Position numbers and translations under genes: made by a program. Under the pieces are notes generated by a model, which was not told the DNA's origin, did no database searches, and worked only from the letters and a program-made list of their open reading frames with translations. A stretch of 36,174 nt of DNA from JAISGQ01 sp964500965 (lineage in GTDB: Bacteria; Bacillota; Clostridia; Oscillospirales; Acutalibacteraceae). This document shows positions 22,070 to 31,116 of the stretch, in pieces (positions within the stretch are counted from its first letter, which is position 1; each line of letters starts with the position of its first letter). The DNA lies in the NCBI GenBank assembly GCA_964500965.1, contig CAZCQZ010000018.1, positions 1-36,174 on the forward strand, read 5' to 3'.

Positions 22070-24103
22070 TCAGGAAGCGGAAACCGCTGAACCGTCAAAG
22101 GTCAGGGTAATGTCGGAAGAAACCGTGCCGCTCCAGCTTGCAACGGGTGAATTCCACTCACCGGTCTTAAAGCCTATTGTGATGTTCCAGGACTGGGTCT
22201 TGGGAATGTAAACAACGGTGGAATCACCGGCTGCAACGTTCTCCCAGTAAGTGCCCTCACCGTTAGCTACGGACAGATGATAGCCGTTTATCATGATATA
22301 GGAAAGACTTGAGCCGTTGCCGGTAGTCTTAATTGTCACGGCGTAATTGTCGGAGCTTGAGGAAGAAGCCTTGGTAGTGGTTGTTGTAGCCTTAGTGGTT
22401 GTTGTGGTCGGCTTCGTAGTGGTGGTAGTGGGCTTGGTAGTTGTCGTGGTGGGCTTAGTGGTGGTAGTGGTGGGTTTGGTAGTAGTTGTTGTAGCCTTTG
22501 TTGTAGTGGTGGTTGCCTTTGTGGTGGTAGTGCCTGCGGCAGAGCCGTTGGAAGCGGTTACGTTGGAACCGTCAAAGGTCAGGGTAATATCGGAAGAAAC
22601 CGTGCCGCTCCATGATGTAATAGCAGAGCCCCACTGTTCGGACTTAAAGTCAATGGTCAGGGAATAAGCATTTGCTTTGGGAACATATACGGTCGCAGAG
22701 CCGTTAGTTACTGCGGCATTTTCCCAGTATGTTCCGCTGCCGTCGGAAAGGGACAGGTGATAACCGTTAACAACGATGTACTTGAGAGCGGAAGTGCCCT
22801 TTACGGTTATAACATAATTATCGGCATTGGAAGAAGTGCCGGAGGAAGCGGCGGTTGTGGTAGTAGTGGTGGTAGTAGCTGCTGCCTGAGTAGTCGTTGT
22901 TGTTGTAGTGGTGGTTGTGCCGGAAGAAGACGAGCCGCCCATTGCGGATACCATTGCGCTTATGACCTCAGACTGGGTCTGAGTGCAGGAGCTTCTGTCA
23001 AACAGTGCGAAGCCGTAGGTGCCGTTATAGCCGTTGTCCCACCATACGGGAATGCAGCCGTTGTTCTTGCAGAGCGTTACGAAAGTCTTTGACCAGTAAA
23101 CGCGCATAGCGGTATTGCCCTTGTTTATGCAGCCGAATTCACCGATAAATACAGGATAACCCTTTGACACGAAATTGTCATAGCAAAGAGCAATCTGCTC
23201 GGTCATATAATCCTCGTTGCCCCATGTTGCAACGGAAGAAGAAGCGGAAGAACCCCAGTTAACAACGTCATAGCTTTCGTTGCCGCAGAATTCCCACGGG
23301 CTGTAATAGTGAACGGAAACCATGATTCTGGGAGAAGAATTGTAGCTGTCGGTGGGAAGCTCGAAATCAAGCCACTGGTTGGTGGTGTAATCTATGTTGG
23401 TGTTCCAGCCGGTGATGATGAGCCAACGCTTCTGGTTGTTGCCGCCGGTTGCGCGAACAGCGTCAATAAAGGTCTGGTTGTAATTATTGATGTTAACATA
23501 GTAGTTGTTAACGGTTTCCCAATCATAGTTAGCATCTGCGCCGATTTCGTTCATGCCCTCGAAAATGAGGTGATGGTCGTAATCTTTAAATGTTGTGGCA
23601 ATCTGAGTCCACAGAGCCTTGAACTTTGCAACGATAGTTGTCTGGTCGGATGCGCCGGGAAGCAGCCAGCCGCCTGTAACGGTGCTGTAGCCGTCACCGT
23701 GAACGTTGATAACAACATAGAGGTCAGCGGCGATTGCCATATCAACAACTTCCTTGACCCTTGCCATCCATGCGGAGTTTACGGTGTAGGAAGAACCGCT
23801 GCCGATGTAGCTCAGCCACGATACGGGTATACGCACGGTGGAGAAACCGGCAGCCTTAACTGCGGTGAAGATAGACGAAGTGATAGTGGGATTGCCCCAT
23901 GCGGTTTCGGAGGGTGTGCCGTTGCTGTTGGCTTCAAGCTGGTTGCCGAGATTCCAGCCAAGACCCATTGCAGAGGTAATCTGCGACTGATTCATGTCAA
24001 CAAATGTGGCAGCCTCAACCGTTGTACCGACCTTTGAAGTCGGTATCCATGCCGCGGCAAGAATGAGAACAAGTGCCATTACGAGTGCCAGACATTTTTT
24101 CAT
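22070..24103 (-). CDS. Secreted GH5 beta-glucanase with duplicated C-terminal modules
   Basis: 677-residue secreted endoglucanase-like enzyme. Signal peptide 1 to about 32. GH5 domain about 33-388: LGWNLGNQLEA, STVRIPVSW (88-96), INVHGDG, FEGMNEIG (181-188) with the acid/base Glu186, VSVHYYSPW, and IGEFG (320-324) with the nucleophile Glu322. A Thr linker (396-420) leads to a beta-rich module at 429-518; a repetitive Thr/Lys/Pro linker (525-580) leads to a second copy at 586-677. There is no dockerin, so it is a free or surface-bound enzyme. The modules are probably carbohydrate-binding, but I cannot assign a CBM family. ATG 24103 is chosen because AAGGAGATG lies about 7 bases ahead and a canonical signal peptide follows. 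Confidence 0.95.
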   Translation of the reverse strand: MKKCLALVMALVLILAAAWIPTSKVGTTVEAATFVDMNQSQITSAMGLGWNLGNQLEANSNGTPSETAWGNPTITSSIFTAVKAAGFSTVRIPVSWLSYIGSGSSYTVNSAWMARVKEVVDMAIAADLYVVINVHGDGYSTVTGGWLLPGASDQTTIVAKFKALWTQIATTFKDYDHHLIFEGMNEIGADANYDWETVNNYYVNINNYNQTFIDAVRATGGNNQKRWLIITGWNTNIDYTTNQWLDFELPTDSYNSSPRIMVSVHYYSPWEFCGNESYDVVNWGSSASSSVATWGNEDYMTEQIALCYDNFVSKGYPVFIGEFGCINKGNTAMRVYWSKTFVTLCKNNGCIPVWWDNGYNGTYGFALFDRSSCTQTQSEVISAMVSAMGGSSSSGTTTTTTTTTTQAAATTTTTTTTAASSGTSSNADNYVITVKGTSALKYIVVNGYHLSLSDGSGTYWENAAVTNGSATVYVPKANAYSLTIDFKSEQWGSAITSWSGTVSSDITLTFDGSNVTASNGSAAGTTTTKATTTTTKATTTTTKPTTTTTKPTTTTTKPTTTTTKPTTTTTKATTTTTKASSSSSDNYAVTIKTTGNGSSLSYIMINGYHLSVANGEGTYWENVAAGDSTVVYIPKTQSWNITIGFKTGEWNSPVASWSGTVSSDITLTFDGSAVSAS
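22373..22519 (-). repeat. 21-base minisatellite encoding the Thr linker of the GH5 enzyme
   Basis: Seven full tandem units of 21 bases encode K-[AP]-TTTTT (residues 529-577), with a partial eighth. Copies differ mainly at third positions and in Ala or Pro. Such tracts change length by slippage without loss of frame. Confidence 0.9.
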
Positions 24104-24186
24104 AAATACATCTCCTTGATAATTTAATGTTTGTGGTATACACCGCAGCAAAAATTACTTTGAACGCGGTGCACATTGCTAATTAT

Positions 24187-24215
24187 ATTATAATGTTTCG
24201 CAACTGCCTAAACAA
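24187..24215 (-). promoter_or_regulatory. Promoter of the GH5 gene
   Basis: On the minus strand TTGTTT (24210-24215), 17 bases, then TATAAT (24187-24192). A second TATAAT at 24182-24187 overlaps it. The leader is about 75 bases. Confidence 0.6.
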
Positions 24216-24550
24216 TCCGCCGAATGCACAAATAAAATTTTTTACCTTGTACATATTTAACAAAAAACAGTTTCCGTATCAGTAAAAAGTGCCGCAAAAA
24301 TACAGCGTATTATAGCAAAATTCGGACTTTAGCGCATTAAACGGACAGAAAATTTTGCATTCCTTACAAATGACAAAACACCGCTTTTATGTACGTCATT
24401 GCACAGACTAAACGATTAAGGCAACCTGTTTTTGTGCAATTTGCCAAACGTCCTGAAAAGTTACGAAAAGTAACAGTTACTTAATTTCATGGTTACAGTT
24501 AGCGCAACGATTTTGACTGTCGTGCATGCTCTAAAATTAACATAATATTA
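24216..24550. other. AT-rich intergenic stretch between divergent envelope genes
   Basis: No coding frame I can support. It contains A/T-rich tracts, a cluster of GTTAC motifs (24460-24496) and probably the regulatory sites of both the GH5 gene (left) and the LCP gene (right). Confidence 0.6.
24460..24496. repeat. GTTAC motif cluster with palindrome (possible operator)
   Basis: GTTAC-GAAAA-GTAAC (24460-24474) is a perfect 5-base inverted repeat. Further GTTAC copies start at 24476 and 24492, so the motif recurs at 16-base spacing. It lies about 60 bases upstream of the LCP promoter. Confidence 0.45.
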
Positions 24551-24579
24551 TTGAAAAAAGCCGCCGACAACGATATAAT
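24551..24579 (+). promoter_or_regulatory. Promoter of the LCP gene
   Basis: TTGAAA (24551-24556), exactly 17 bases, then TATAAT (24574-24579). The gene starts 33 bases later. Confidence 0.8.
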
Positions 24580-24612
24580 AAAACCGAAACAAGAACCTTA
24601 CGGAGGAATTTC

Positions 24613-26274
24613 ATGGCGCAGAGCAGATTTTCCCGTCGTGCAGACGGCGATAACAGAGAACAGAAAAACGGTAAGCTTTCCTCCCTTGCGGCTAAAGCAA
24701 AGGAACGAATCGGCAGTGCCGCCGACAATATCAAAAGTGTTTTCGCAAAAAGCGATGATAAGGAAAAGGTTTCGAGAACGGCGGAGGCGGATACTTCCTT
24801 TGATATACCGGAAGTTCAGCCGGCAACGCCCGATCCCCGGTATACACCGCGACCTCAGCCGCAAGTACAGCCGGAGCGGGAGCAGCTTCCGAGCCGTTGG
24901 GAAGCACGAAACCGAGGCGGCGACCTTTACTTTTCCGACAGAATGTCCGCTGACGGCTTTCGTGCAAAGCAGCCGGCAAGCTTCGATGAAAAAAAGCCCC
25001 CTGCTTATGAGGGGAAAATCATCGGGCTTTCAGGCAGTGCAACCGAGGACGACGGCACAGAGCATTTTTACGTACCGAATCTTGAGGTTGGGGACGAGGA
25101 ACGGCACCACCGCTATAAAAAGAAAAATCGCCGACCTCTCAAGCTCTGGCAAAAGGGAGTTATTACCGGCGTATGCATAGCCGCGGCGTTCGTGGGCTTC
25201 ATTTTCCTGACAATCAACCTGATGCTTGCGGGGAAGATGAACGGAATCGACACAAGCGGTTCCGGCAATATGAACGACCTTTATTTTTACGAGCCGAGCA
25301 TGGTAACGTCAATTCTCGACGATTCGGTTTCCATAGACCAGGACGACCGTTCCCGACTGACAAAGCTCAATGACGCCTTTGAGCTGCCCGACCTCGTGTT
25401 AAAATCCTCCGAAAATGTCAAAAACTACCTGGTCATCGCTCTGGACGAAGACAAAAACGCCGATGCCTTTGTAATCGTTTCAATTGACAACCGCACAAAA
25501 AACGTGCGATTTGTAAATATTCTACCTGACCTCTATGTGCCTCTTAACCGGCAGATTGACGGCGTAAGCTACGGCTCGACCCTGAGAAAAATTTACGCCT
25601 ACGGAGGTGTTAAGCTTGCCTGTGACACGGTAGAAAGTGCGCTCAAGGTATCAATCGACAACTATTTTGTTCTCAGCTTCACAGCCTTTGAAACGGTTGT
25701 CAATCATTTGGGCGGTGCGGACATCACCATTACGGACGATGCCGTTTCAAACTGGATGGCTACAAATAAATTCAGCCCTCAAAGTCGATTCGGCGGAACA
25801 GGCAGATTCACTCTCAACGGCGAGGAAGCCTTGATTTACACAAGAATGTCGGAGCTTGACGGTGCTTTCAGCCGCGCCGGACGGCAGCAGGAGGTGCTCT
25901 CGAAGCTGTGCGGACGGCTCTCCGAGTACAGCACTCTTGACCTCATTTCCGCTCTTTACAATGCCCTGAGCTACGTCACCACCGACTGTCCCACAAGCAG
26001 TCTTCTGGGGCTTTGCGGCAAACTGAACGGCTACGGCGATTACGAGGTAAAGGGCGTAACCGTGCCGATTTCCGGAACATACACGGAGGGTACGGTCAGC
26101 GGAGAATATCTGCTTGCGGCAAACATCACCGTCAACGCCAACGATGTCCAGCTTTTCCTTTACAGCAACGATATGACCTACGCCGACGGCGGAACGGAAG
26201 TCAACGTGTTGCTGCCGGAGGTTTCCGAGGTGCTTGACGTTCCCGAAGAAACCGTTTCCGAATCAGATGCGTAA
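24613..26274 (+). CDS. LytR-CpsA-Psr (LCP) family envelope protein, degenerate active site
   Basis: 553 residues. A long cytoplasmic, disordered, charged part (1-175) ends in basic RYKKKNRR; one transmembrane helix follows at about 180-205, then an outer LCP domain at about 270-435. LCP enzymes transfer wall polymers from lipid carriers to peptidoglycan. The fold signature is clear: KIYAYGGVKLACDTV, FVLSFTAFETVVNHLGGADI, LNGEEALIYTRMS and FSRAGRQQEVL. However, residues usual in active members are changed: the R-x-D-T motif reads NADAF (282-286), and PRDTYV reads LPDLYV (304-309). Arginines in YTRM and in SRAGRQQ remain. GGAGG lies 6 bases before the ATG. It could be a weak enzyme or a non-catalytic scaffold. 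Confidence 0.88.
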   Translation: MAQSRFSRRADGDNREQKNGKLSSLAAKAKERIGSAADNIKSVFAKSDDKEKVSRTAEADTSFDIPEVQPATPDPRYTPRPQPQVQPEREQLPSRWEARNRGGDLYFSDRMSADGFRAKQPASFDEKKPPAYEGKIIGLSGSATEDDGTEHFYVPNLEVGDEERHHRYKKKNRRPLKLWQKGVITGVCIAAAFVGFIFLTINLMLAGKMNGIDTSGSGNMNDLYFYEPSMVTSILDDSVSIDQDDRSRLTKLNDAFELPDLVLKSSENVKNYLVIALDEDKNADAFVIVSIDNRTKNVRFVNILPDLYVPLNRQIDGVSYGSTLRKIYAYGGVKLACDTVESALKVSIDNYFVLSFTAFETVVNHLGGADITITDDAVSNWMATNKFSPQSRFGGTGRFTLNGEEALIYTRMSELDGAFSRAGRQQEVLSKLCGRLSEYSTLDLISALYNALSYVTTDCPTSSLLGLCGKLNGYGDYEVKGVTVPISGTYTEGTVSGEYLLAANITVNANDVQLFLYSNDMTYADGGTEVNVLLPEVSEVLDVPEETVSESDA

Positions 26275-26388
26275 ATAATAAAAACGGCAGTAGACAGCCA
26301 CAACAGTACGCCCCCTTACGGTTAACGCATTTAAGACTGATTAAAATTACGACAATTAGATAACCGGGATTGTCACAACCGGTATGGC

Positions 26389-26417
26389 TTGCCCGTCGGC
26401 GGCGTTTATGCTACAAT
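26389..26417 (+). promoter_or_regulatory. Promoter of the DUF1624 gene
   Basis: TTGCCC (26389-26394), 17 bases, then TACAAT (26412-26417), with TG at 26409-26410 giving an extended -10. Confidence 0.5.
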
Positions 26418-26452
26418 AATTATGAACGCATACAGGTTCAAGGAGGTACGGC

Positions 26453-27232
26453 ATGGAAACCACTCAAACATACGACACGCTGCCTAACTCGGCAAAAGGG
26501 CGGCGAATCGGGTTGTATGACACACTGCGAGGTGTGGCGATAATTTACATGATATTTTATCACACCCTTGTAATTCTCGAAATGCTGGGCTTTTCATGGG
26601 CTTCGCCGGTGCTGTATTCACAAAGGATAATCGTCACTGTTGACAGGGGACTGTTTATCGTGCTGTCGGGAATATGCTGCTGTATGAGCAGGAACAACGC
26701 TCTGCGCGGCGCAAAGCTTCTGGGCGTTTCAATTCTTTTCACCCTTGCAACCGCAGTGGTGGATTACCGCGCTCCGGTGACATTCGGCATTCTTCATCTG
26801 CTCAGCGTATCAATACTGATTTTCGCGGCAACGGAAAAGTGGCTCGGAAAGCTGCCCAAGCTGCCTATGGCGGCTTTGTGTACATTGCTCTACGCTTTCA
26901 CCTACAACACGAAAAAGGGGTATTTCGGCTTTTTGAATTTTACCGCCGCCGTGCCGGAAAAGCTTACATACAAGAGCAGACTGTTTGTTTTCGGCTTTTT
27001 GGACGGAACATATGCCGCTCTGGATTATTTTCCGCTTCTGCCCTACCTTTTCCTGTTTTTCACGGGGGCGTTTCTGGGAATGTGGCTTGCAAAACGGAAA
27101 CTGCCCGAATTTGCCTATAAAGAAACGCGCTTTTTGGGATTTTTAGGTAAGCACTCGTTATTCATATACATAATACATCTGCCGATAATCTACATCACGC
27201 TGTTGCTTCTCAGCGTTGTTTTGTTCAAATAA
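26453..27232 (+). CDS. DUF1624 / HGSNAT-like membrane acyltransferase
   Basis: 259-residue integral membrane protein with about 7 helices, resembling the DUF1624 (heparan-alpha-glucosaminide N-acetyltransferase catalytic) family. The opening RIGLYDTLRGVAIIYMIFYH carries the family's D-x-x-R-G and the helix 1 histidine proposed to carry the acetyl group across the membrane. The end FLGKHSLFIYIIHLPII also fits the wider acyltransferase group. Such proteins acetylate envelope glycans from the cytoplasmic acetyl donor; the acceptor here is unknown. AAGGAGG lies about 7 bases before the ATG. The tex gene begins 25 bases after its stop and is probably co-transcribed. Confidence 0.82.
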   Translation: METTQTYDTLPNSAKGRRIGLYDTLRGVAIIYMIFYHTLVILEMLGFSWASPVLYSQRIIVTVDRGLFIVLSGICCCMSRNNALRGAKLLGVSILFTLATAVVDYRAPVTFGILHLLSVSILIFAATEKWLGKLPKLPMAALCTLLYAFTYNTKKGYFGFLNFTAAVPEKLTYKSRLFVFGFLDGTYAALDYFPLLPYLFLFFTGAFLGMWLAKRKLPEFAYKETRFLGFLGKHSLFIYIIHLPIIYITLLLLSVVLFK

Positions 27233-27257
27233 TCTAATCGGAAAGGATATTCAGACA

Positions 27258-29417
27258 ATGGATTTTGTAAAAGCATTAGTCAACGAATTTAAAATCAAAC
27301 AGCAGTGGATGGAAAATATTCTGAAGCTTATAGACGACGGAAACACCATTCCTTTCATCGCCCGTTACCGTAAGGAAATGCACGGCACTCAGGACGACCA
27401 GACCTTACGTGCCATTGCGGACAGATACGCCTATTTGCAGGGTTTTGACAAAAGGCGCGAGGAAATCCGCTCGTCAATCGAAGCTCAGGAAAAGCTGACA
27501 GAGGAAATAAACGCCGCTTTGGACAGGGCGCAAACCCTGGCGGAGCTTGAGGACATCTACCGTCCCTACAAGCCGAAGCGAAGAACGAGAGCTTCCATTG
27601 CCCGTGAAAAGGGTCTTGAGCCGTTGGCGCAGATAATCTACGCTCAGGAAACAAAGGAATTTCCCGTGGATTTGGCGGAGAATTATGTTAATGCCGAAAA
27701 GGGCGTGGAAACTCCCCAGGACGCTCTGGCAGGTGCTATGGACATTATTGCCGAGGACATTTCGGACGACGCGGACATAAGAAAGCAGCTTCGCCGTGTT
27801 GTATATCTCAACGGTATGCTGGTTTCCAAGGCGGCAGACCCGGAAGCGGACAGCGTATATACTAATTATTATGATTTCAAAGAACCTCTTTCCAAAATCG
27901 CAGGTCACAGAGTTCTTGCCATAAACAGAGGTGAAAAAGAGGGCATACTGAAAGCGAAGATTGAATTTGACCGTGAAAAGGGTATGCACGTGCTTATTTC
28001 TCACGCCGTCAAAAATTCAACTCCCTGTGCCGACTGCGTTGTTGAGGCGGCAAACGATGCCTATGACCGTCTGATATTCCCCTCTATCGAAAACGAGCTT
28101 AGAAGCAGTGCCTTTGAAACCGCTTCCGAAGCGGCAATAGGTCTTTTCTCCGTGAACCTCCGTCAGCTTCTGCTTCAGCCCCCTGTAAAGGGCAAGGTTG
28201 CACTGGGGCTTGACCCCGGCTACAGAACAGGCTGTAAGGTGGCGGTCGTAGATGCAACGGGCAGAGTTCTCGACACCGGCGTTATTTACTGTGCACCGCC
28301 TTACAAAAAGATTGACGAAGCAAAGGCAAAGATAACCGCTCTCTGCAAAAAGCACGGCGTTCAGATAATATCAATCGGCAACGGCACCGCAAGCAAGGAA
28401 ACGGAGATGTTTGTTGCCGAGCTTATCGGTGAGCTGAAAATGGGCATTTCCTATATGGTTGTTTCCGAAGCAGGCGCATCGGTTTATTCCGCAAGCAAGC
28501 TTGCCGCCGAGGAATTTCCCGAATACGATGTATCACTGCGAAGTGCGGTTTCCATTGCACGCCGCTTGCAGGACCCTCTTGCGGAACTTGTAAAGATTGA
28601 CCCGAAAGCAATCGGCGTCGGACAGTATCAGCACGATATGCCCCAGAAGCGACTGGGCGAAGCTTTGGACGGTGTGGTTGAGGACTGCGTAAACAGCGTA
28701 GGCGTTGATTTGAACACCGCTTCACCCTCACTGCTTACAAGGGTTGCCGGTATAAATGCCACCATTTCAAAAAATATAGTCGCTTACCGTGAGGAAAACG
28801 GCGCGTTTAAATCAAGAGCGGAGCTTAAAAAGGTCAGCAAGCTCGGTCCGAAGGCCTTTGAGCAGTGCGCAGGCTTCTGCCGTGTTGCCGAGAGCAAGAA
28901 TGTCCTTGACAACACAGGCGTTCACCCCGAAAGCTACGATGCGGCAAAGGCGTTGCTGACCCTCTGCGGCTACACTCTCGACGATGTTAAAAAAGGCGGC
29001 ATAGGCGAGCTGTCCGAACGGGTAAAGAAGCTCGGCAGTGCTTCCGTTGCGGAAAAGCTGGGCATCGGTGAGCCGACGTTGGCAGATATTATCCGCGAGC
29101 TTTTAGCACCGGGCAGAGATATGCGTGACGAGCTTCCGCCCCCAATGCTTCGTACGGACGTGCTTTCAATAGAAGATTTGACCCCCGGAATGGAGCTTCA
29201 GGGCACTGTGCGCAACGTTATTGATTTCGGCGCATTTGTGGATATAGGCGTTCATCAGGACGGACTTGTTCACGTTTCACAGATAAGCAATTCCTTTATC
29301 AAGCACCCCGGCGAAAAGCTGAAGGTCGGTGAAGTTGTTACCGTTTGGGTGCTGTCGGTAGATGTTAAAAAGCAGCGCATTTCCCTTACGATGAAAGGCA
29401 AACCGAAGGAAGACTGA
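27258..29417 (+). CDS. tex: Tex-family S1 RNA-binding protein
   Basis: 719-residue Tex (YqgF-HhH-S1) protein, a conserved nucleic acid-binding factor linked to transcription and, in several pathogens, to stress and toxin gene expression. Order of parts: helical N-terminal Tex domain with IPFIARYRKEMHG; a YqgF-like RNase H fold near 316-440 with LGLDPGYRTGCKVAVVD; HhH pair around 480-560 (LNTASPSLLTRVAGI, FKSRAELKKV); and a C-terminal S1 domain near 643-715 (GTVRNVIDFGAFVDIG). ATG 27258 is preceded by AAAGGA at about 11 bases. The next gene starts 2 bases after its stop, with the ribosome binding site inside tex. Confidence 0.95.
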   Translation: MDFVKALVNEFKIKQQWMENILKLIDDGNTIPFIARYRKEMHGTQDDQTLRAIADRYAYLQGFDKRREEIRSSIEAQEKLTEEINAALDRAQTLAELEDIYRPYKPKRRTRASIAREKGLEPLAQIIYAQETKEFPVDLAENYVNAEKGVETPQDALAGAMDIIAEDISDDADIRKQLRRVVYLNGMLVSKAADPEADSVYTNYYDFKEPLSKIAGHRVLAINRGEKEGILKAKIEFDREKGMHVLISHAVKNSTPCADCVVEAANDAYDRLIFPSIENELRSSAFETASEAAIGLFSVNLRQLLLQPPVKGKVALGLDPGYRTGCKVAVVDATGRVLDTGVIYCAPPYKKIDEAKAKITALCKKHGVQIISIGNGTASKETEMFVAELIGELKMGISYMVVSEAGASVYSASKLAAEEFPEYDVSLRSAVSIARRLQDPLAELVKIDPKAIGVGQYQHDMPQKRLGEALDGVVEDCVNSVGVDLNTASPSLLTRVAGINATISKNIVAYREENGAFKSRAELKKVSKLGPKAFEQCAGFCRVAESKNVLDNTGVHPESYDAAKALLTLCGYTLDDVKKGGIGELSERVKKLGSASVAEKLGIGEPTLADIIRELLAPGRDMRDELPPPMLRTDVLSIEDLTPGMELQGTVRNVIDFGAFVDIGVHQDGLVHVSQISNSFIKHPGEKLKVGEVVTVWVLSVDVKKQRISLTMKGKPKED

Positions 29418-29419
29418 TT

Positions 29420-31039
29420 ATGAAAAGGCATATTTTTAAAATAATCCCTGCTCTGCTCATAGCTCTGTGCGTACTGCTCACCTCCGCCTGCGGCAAAAGC
29501 TCCTACGATGCGGAAAAGCAGGAGCTTTACGATGAGCTTTACGGCGATTTGAACATACCCACCGCAAGTGCCGCGAACATTTCGCTGTTTAACACCGTGC
29601 AGGCAAACTTTGCCCTTGCTTACTCCCGTACCGATTCTCTCAATCCTTACCGTTGCACCTCATCTCTCAACGCGGCGGTGTCTTCGCTGATTTTCGACAA
29701 GCTTATAGTGCTGACGGAAAATTACGAGGTTGAGCCTGTAATTGCCCGAAGCATAAGTCAGGAGGGCAGAGAAATAACGGTAACGGTGCGTGACGGACTG
29801 GTATTTTCCGACGGCACGGAGCTTACCGCAAGAGATGTGGAATATTCATTCTACGTTGCAAAGCGTTCCAAATCAAAATACGCCGCCCAGCTTACAAATT
29901 TCAAAAGCGTTGTTGTAAACGGCAACAAGCTGACATTTACAATAGGCAAGAATGACCCCTATGCCTATATGCTTCTGGACATACCTATTATAAAAATCGA
30001 CAGCGATTCAGGCGGTGCAATGCCCATCGGAAGCGGTAAGTACGTGTACATTTCCGATGAGGATTTGGGCATATATCTTGAGCGCAACGACCACTGGTAC
30101 AATCCCGATGCGCCGTCAATCGAACGTATTTCACTTAACGCCATGCCGACGGTGGAAAGCATTGTACACAGCATTGAAATAGGCACTATTTCATATTTCA
30201 TAACCGACCTGCGCGACGGCTATCCCAGCAGAATAAACGCAAATTACGCCACATACGATGTTAACAACATAATTTATCTCGGCGTAAACACCAATGACAC
30301 CAGACTTTACAATATTGACATACGCACGGCGATAAGCTATGCTCTTAACCGTGACGAAATCGCCACAAAGTCATTCGGCGGCAGAGCCGTTGCCGCAACC
30401 GGACCTATTACCTCCGCTTTCACGGAGGCGGCGTCTCTGCAATCCGGGCTGACCGTTGACGACCACGCCAGCGCAAAATTCCTGCTTTCAAACGCAGGCT
30501 ATGTCAACACCGACGAAAGCGGCTACAAATATGACAGTCTGGGAAATTATCTGTCATTTACGATACTTGTGTGCGGCGATAATTCTCAGCACCTTTCCTG
30601 CGCCAACGTCGTTGCAAATCAGCTTGCGGAGGTTGGCATAAGCACCTCCATCAACGAAGTCTCCGCTTCCGATTTCACAAACGCGGTTGCCGCGGGAAAC
30701 TATCAGCTTTACGTCGGAGAATACGCTCTGCTGAACAATATGGATTTTTCCTGCCTTTACACTCCGGGCAGCGGAATGTACACCGGCTTTGAGTTTGACA
30801 CTCTCAACGCCGCTCACACCGCATGGCAGACCGGAGAGGGCACCTTAGCGGCGTATCTCGATTCCTTTGAAGCAAATATTCCGTTCATTCCCCTCTGCCA
30901 CAGACAGGGTATGGTGTGCTACAGCCGTTCCCTTAACGCCGAAATGAAAATTTCCGAATCAGACCCGTTTTTCGGTATGGGCAGTTGGAATGTGACCGCC
31001 GTAACCGTAGATGAAGATGGTGAGGCTGTCTCCGATTAG
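29420..31039 (+). CDS. Family 5 extracellular solute-binding lipoprotein (peptide type)
   Basis: 539-residue lipoprotein with lipobox LTSAC (Cys near 24), followed by a family 5 solute-binding fold as in OppA/DppA: DSLNPYRCTSSLNAAV, VTVRDGLVFSDGTELTARDV, and FEANIPFIPLCHRQ near the end. The family hands peptides or nickel chelates to an ABC permease. No permease or ATPase gene is nearby, so it either serves a transporter encoded elsewhere or has a separate sensing role. The start is 2 bases after the tex stop, with GAAGGAAG as ribosome binding site, so it is translated from the same mRNA. No clear terminator follows; 31040-31116 holds nothing I recognise. Confidence 0.88.
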   Translation: MKRHIFKIIPALLIALCVLLTSACGKSSYDAEKQELYDELYGDLNIPTASAANISLFNTVQANFALAYSRTDSLNPYRCTSSLNAAVSSLIFDKLIVLTENYEVEPVIARSISQEGREITVTVRDGLVFSDGTELTARDVEYSFYVAKRSKSKYAAQLTNFKSVVVNGNKLTFTIGKNDPYAYMLLDIPIIKIDSDSGGAMPIGSGKYVYISDEDLGIYLERNDHWYNPDAPSIERISLNAMPTVESIVHSIEIGTISYFITDLRDGYPSRINANYATYDVNNIIYLGVNTNDTRLYNIDIRTAISYALNRDEIATKSFGGRAVAATGPITSAFTEAASLQSGLTVDDHASAKFLLSNAGYVNTDESGYKYDSLGNYLSFTILVCGDNSQHLSCANVVANQLAEVGISTSINEVSASDFTNAVAAGNYQLYVGEYALLNNMDFSCLYTPGSGMYTGFEFDTLNAAHTAWQTGEGTLAAYLDSFEANIPFIPLCHRQGMVCYSRSLNAEMKISESDPFFGMGSWNVTAVTVDEDGEAVSD

Positions 31040-31116
31040 GTGATTTTTGTGTGCCTCTTTGTGCAATTTTCACATAATACTTAAAATCAATTCACCAATT
31101 CCTTTAAGTAGGCACA

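Noticed and set aside
22373..22519. Possible CRISPR-like array in the regularly repeated GH5 linker
   Set aside because: The 21-base units are contiguous with no spacers and are in frame as K-[AP]-TTTTT; it is a coding minisatellite.
23309..24037. 242-residue plus-strand frame opposite the GH5 gene
   Set aside because: Long only because of the coding bias of the GH5 gene; no start signal, no domain.
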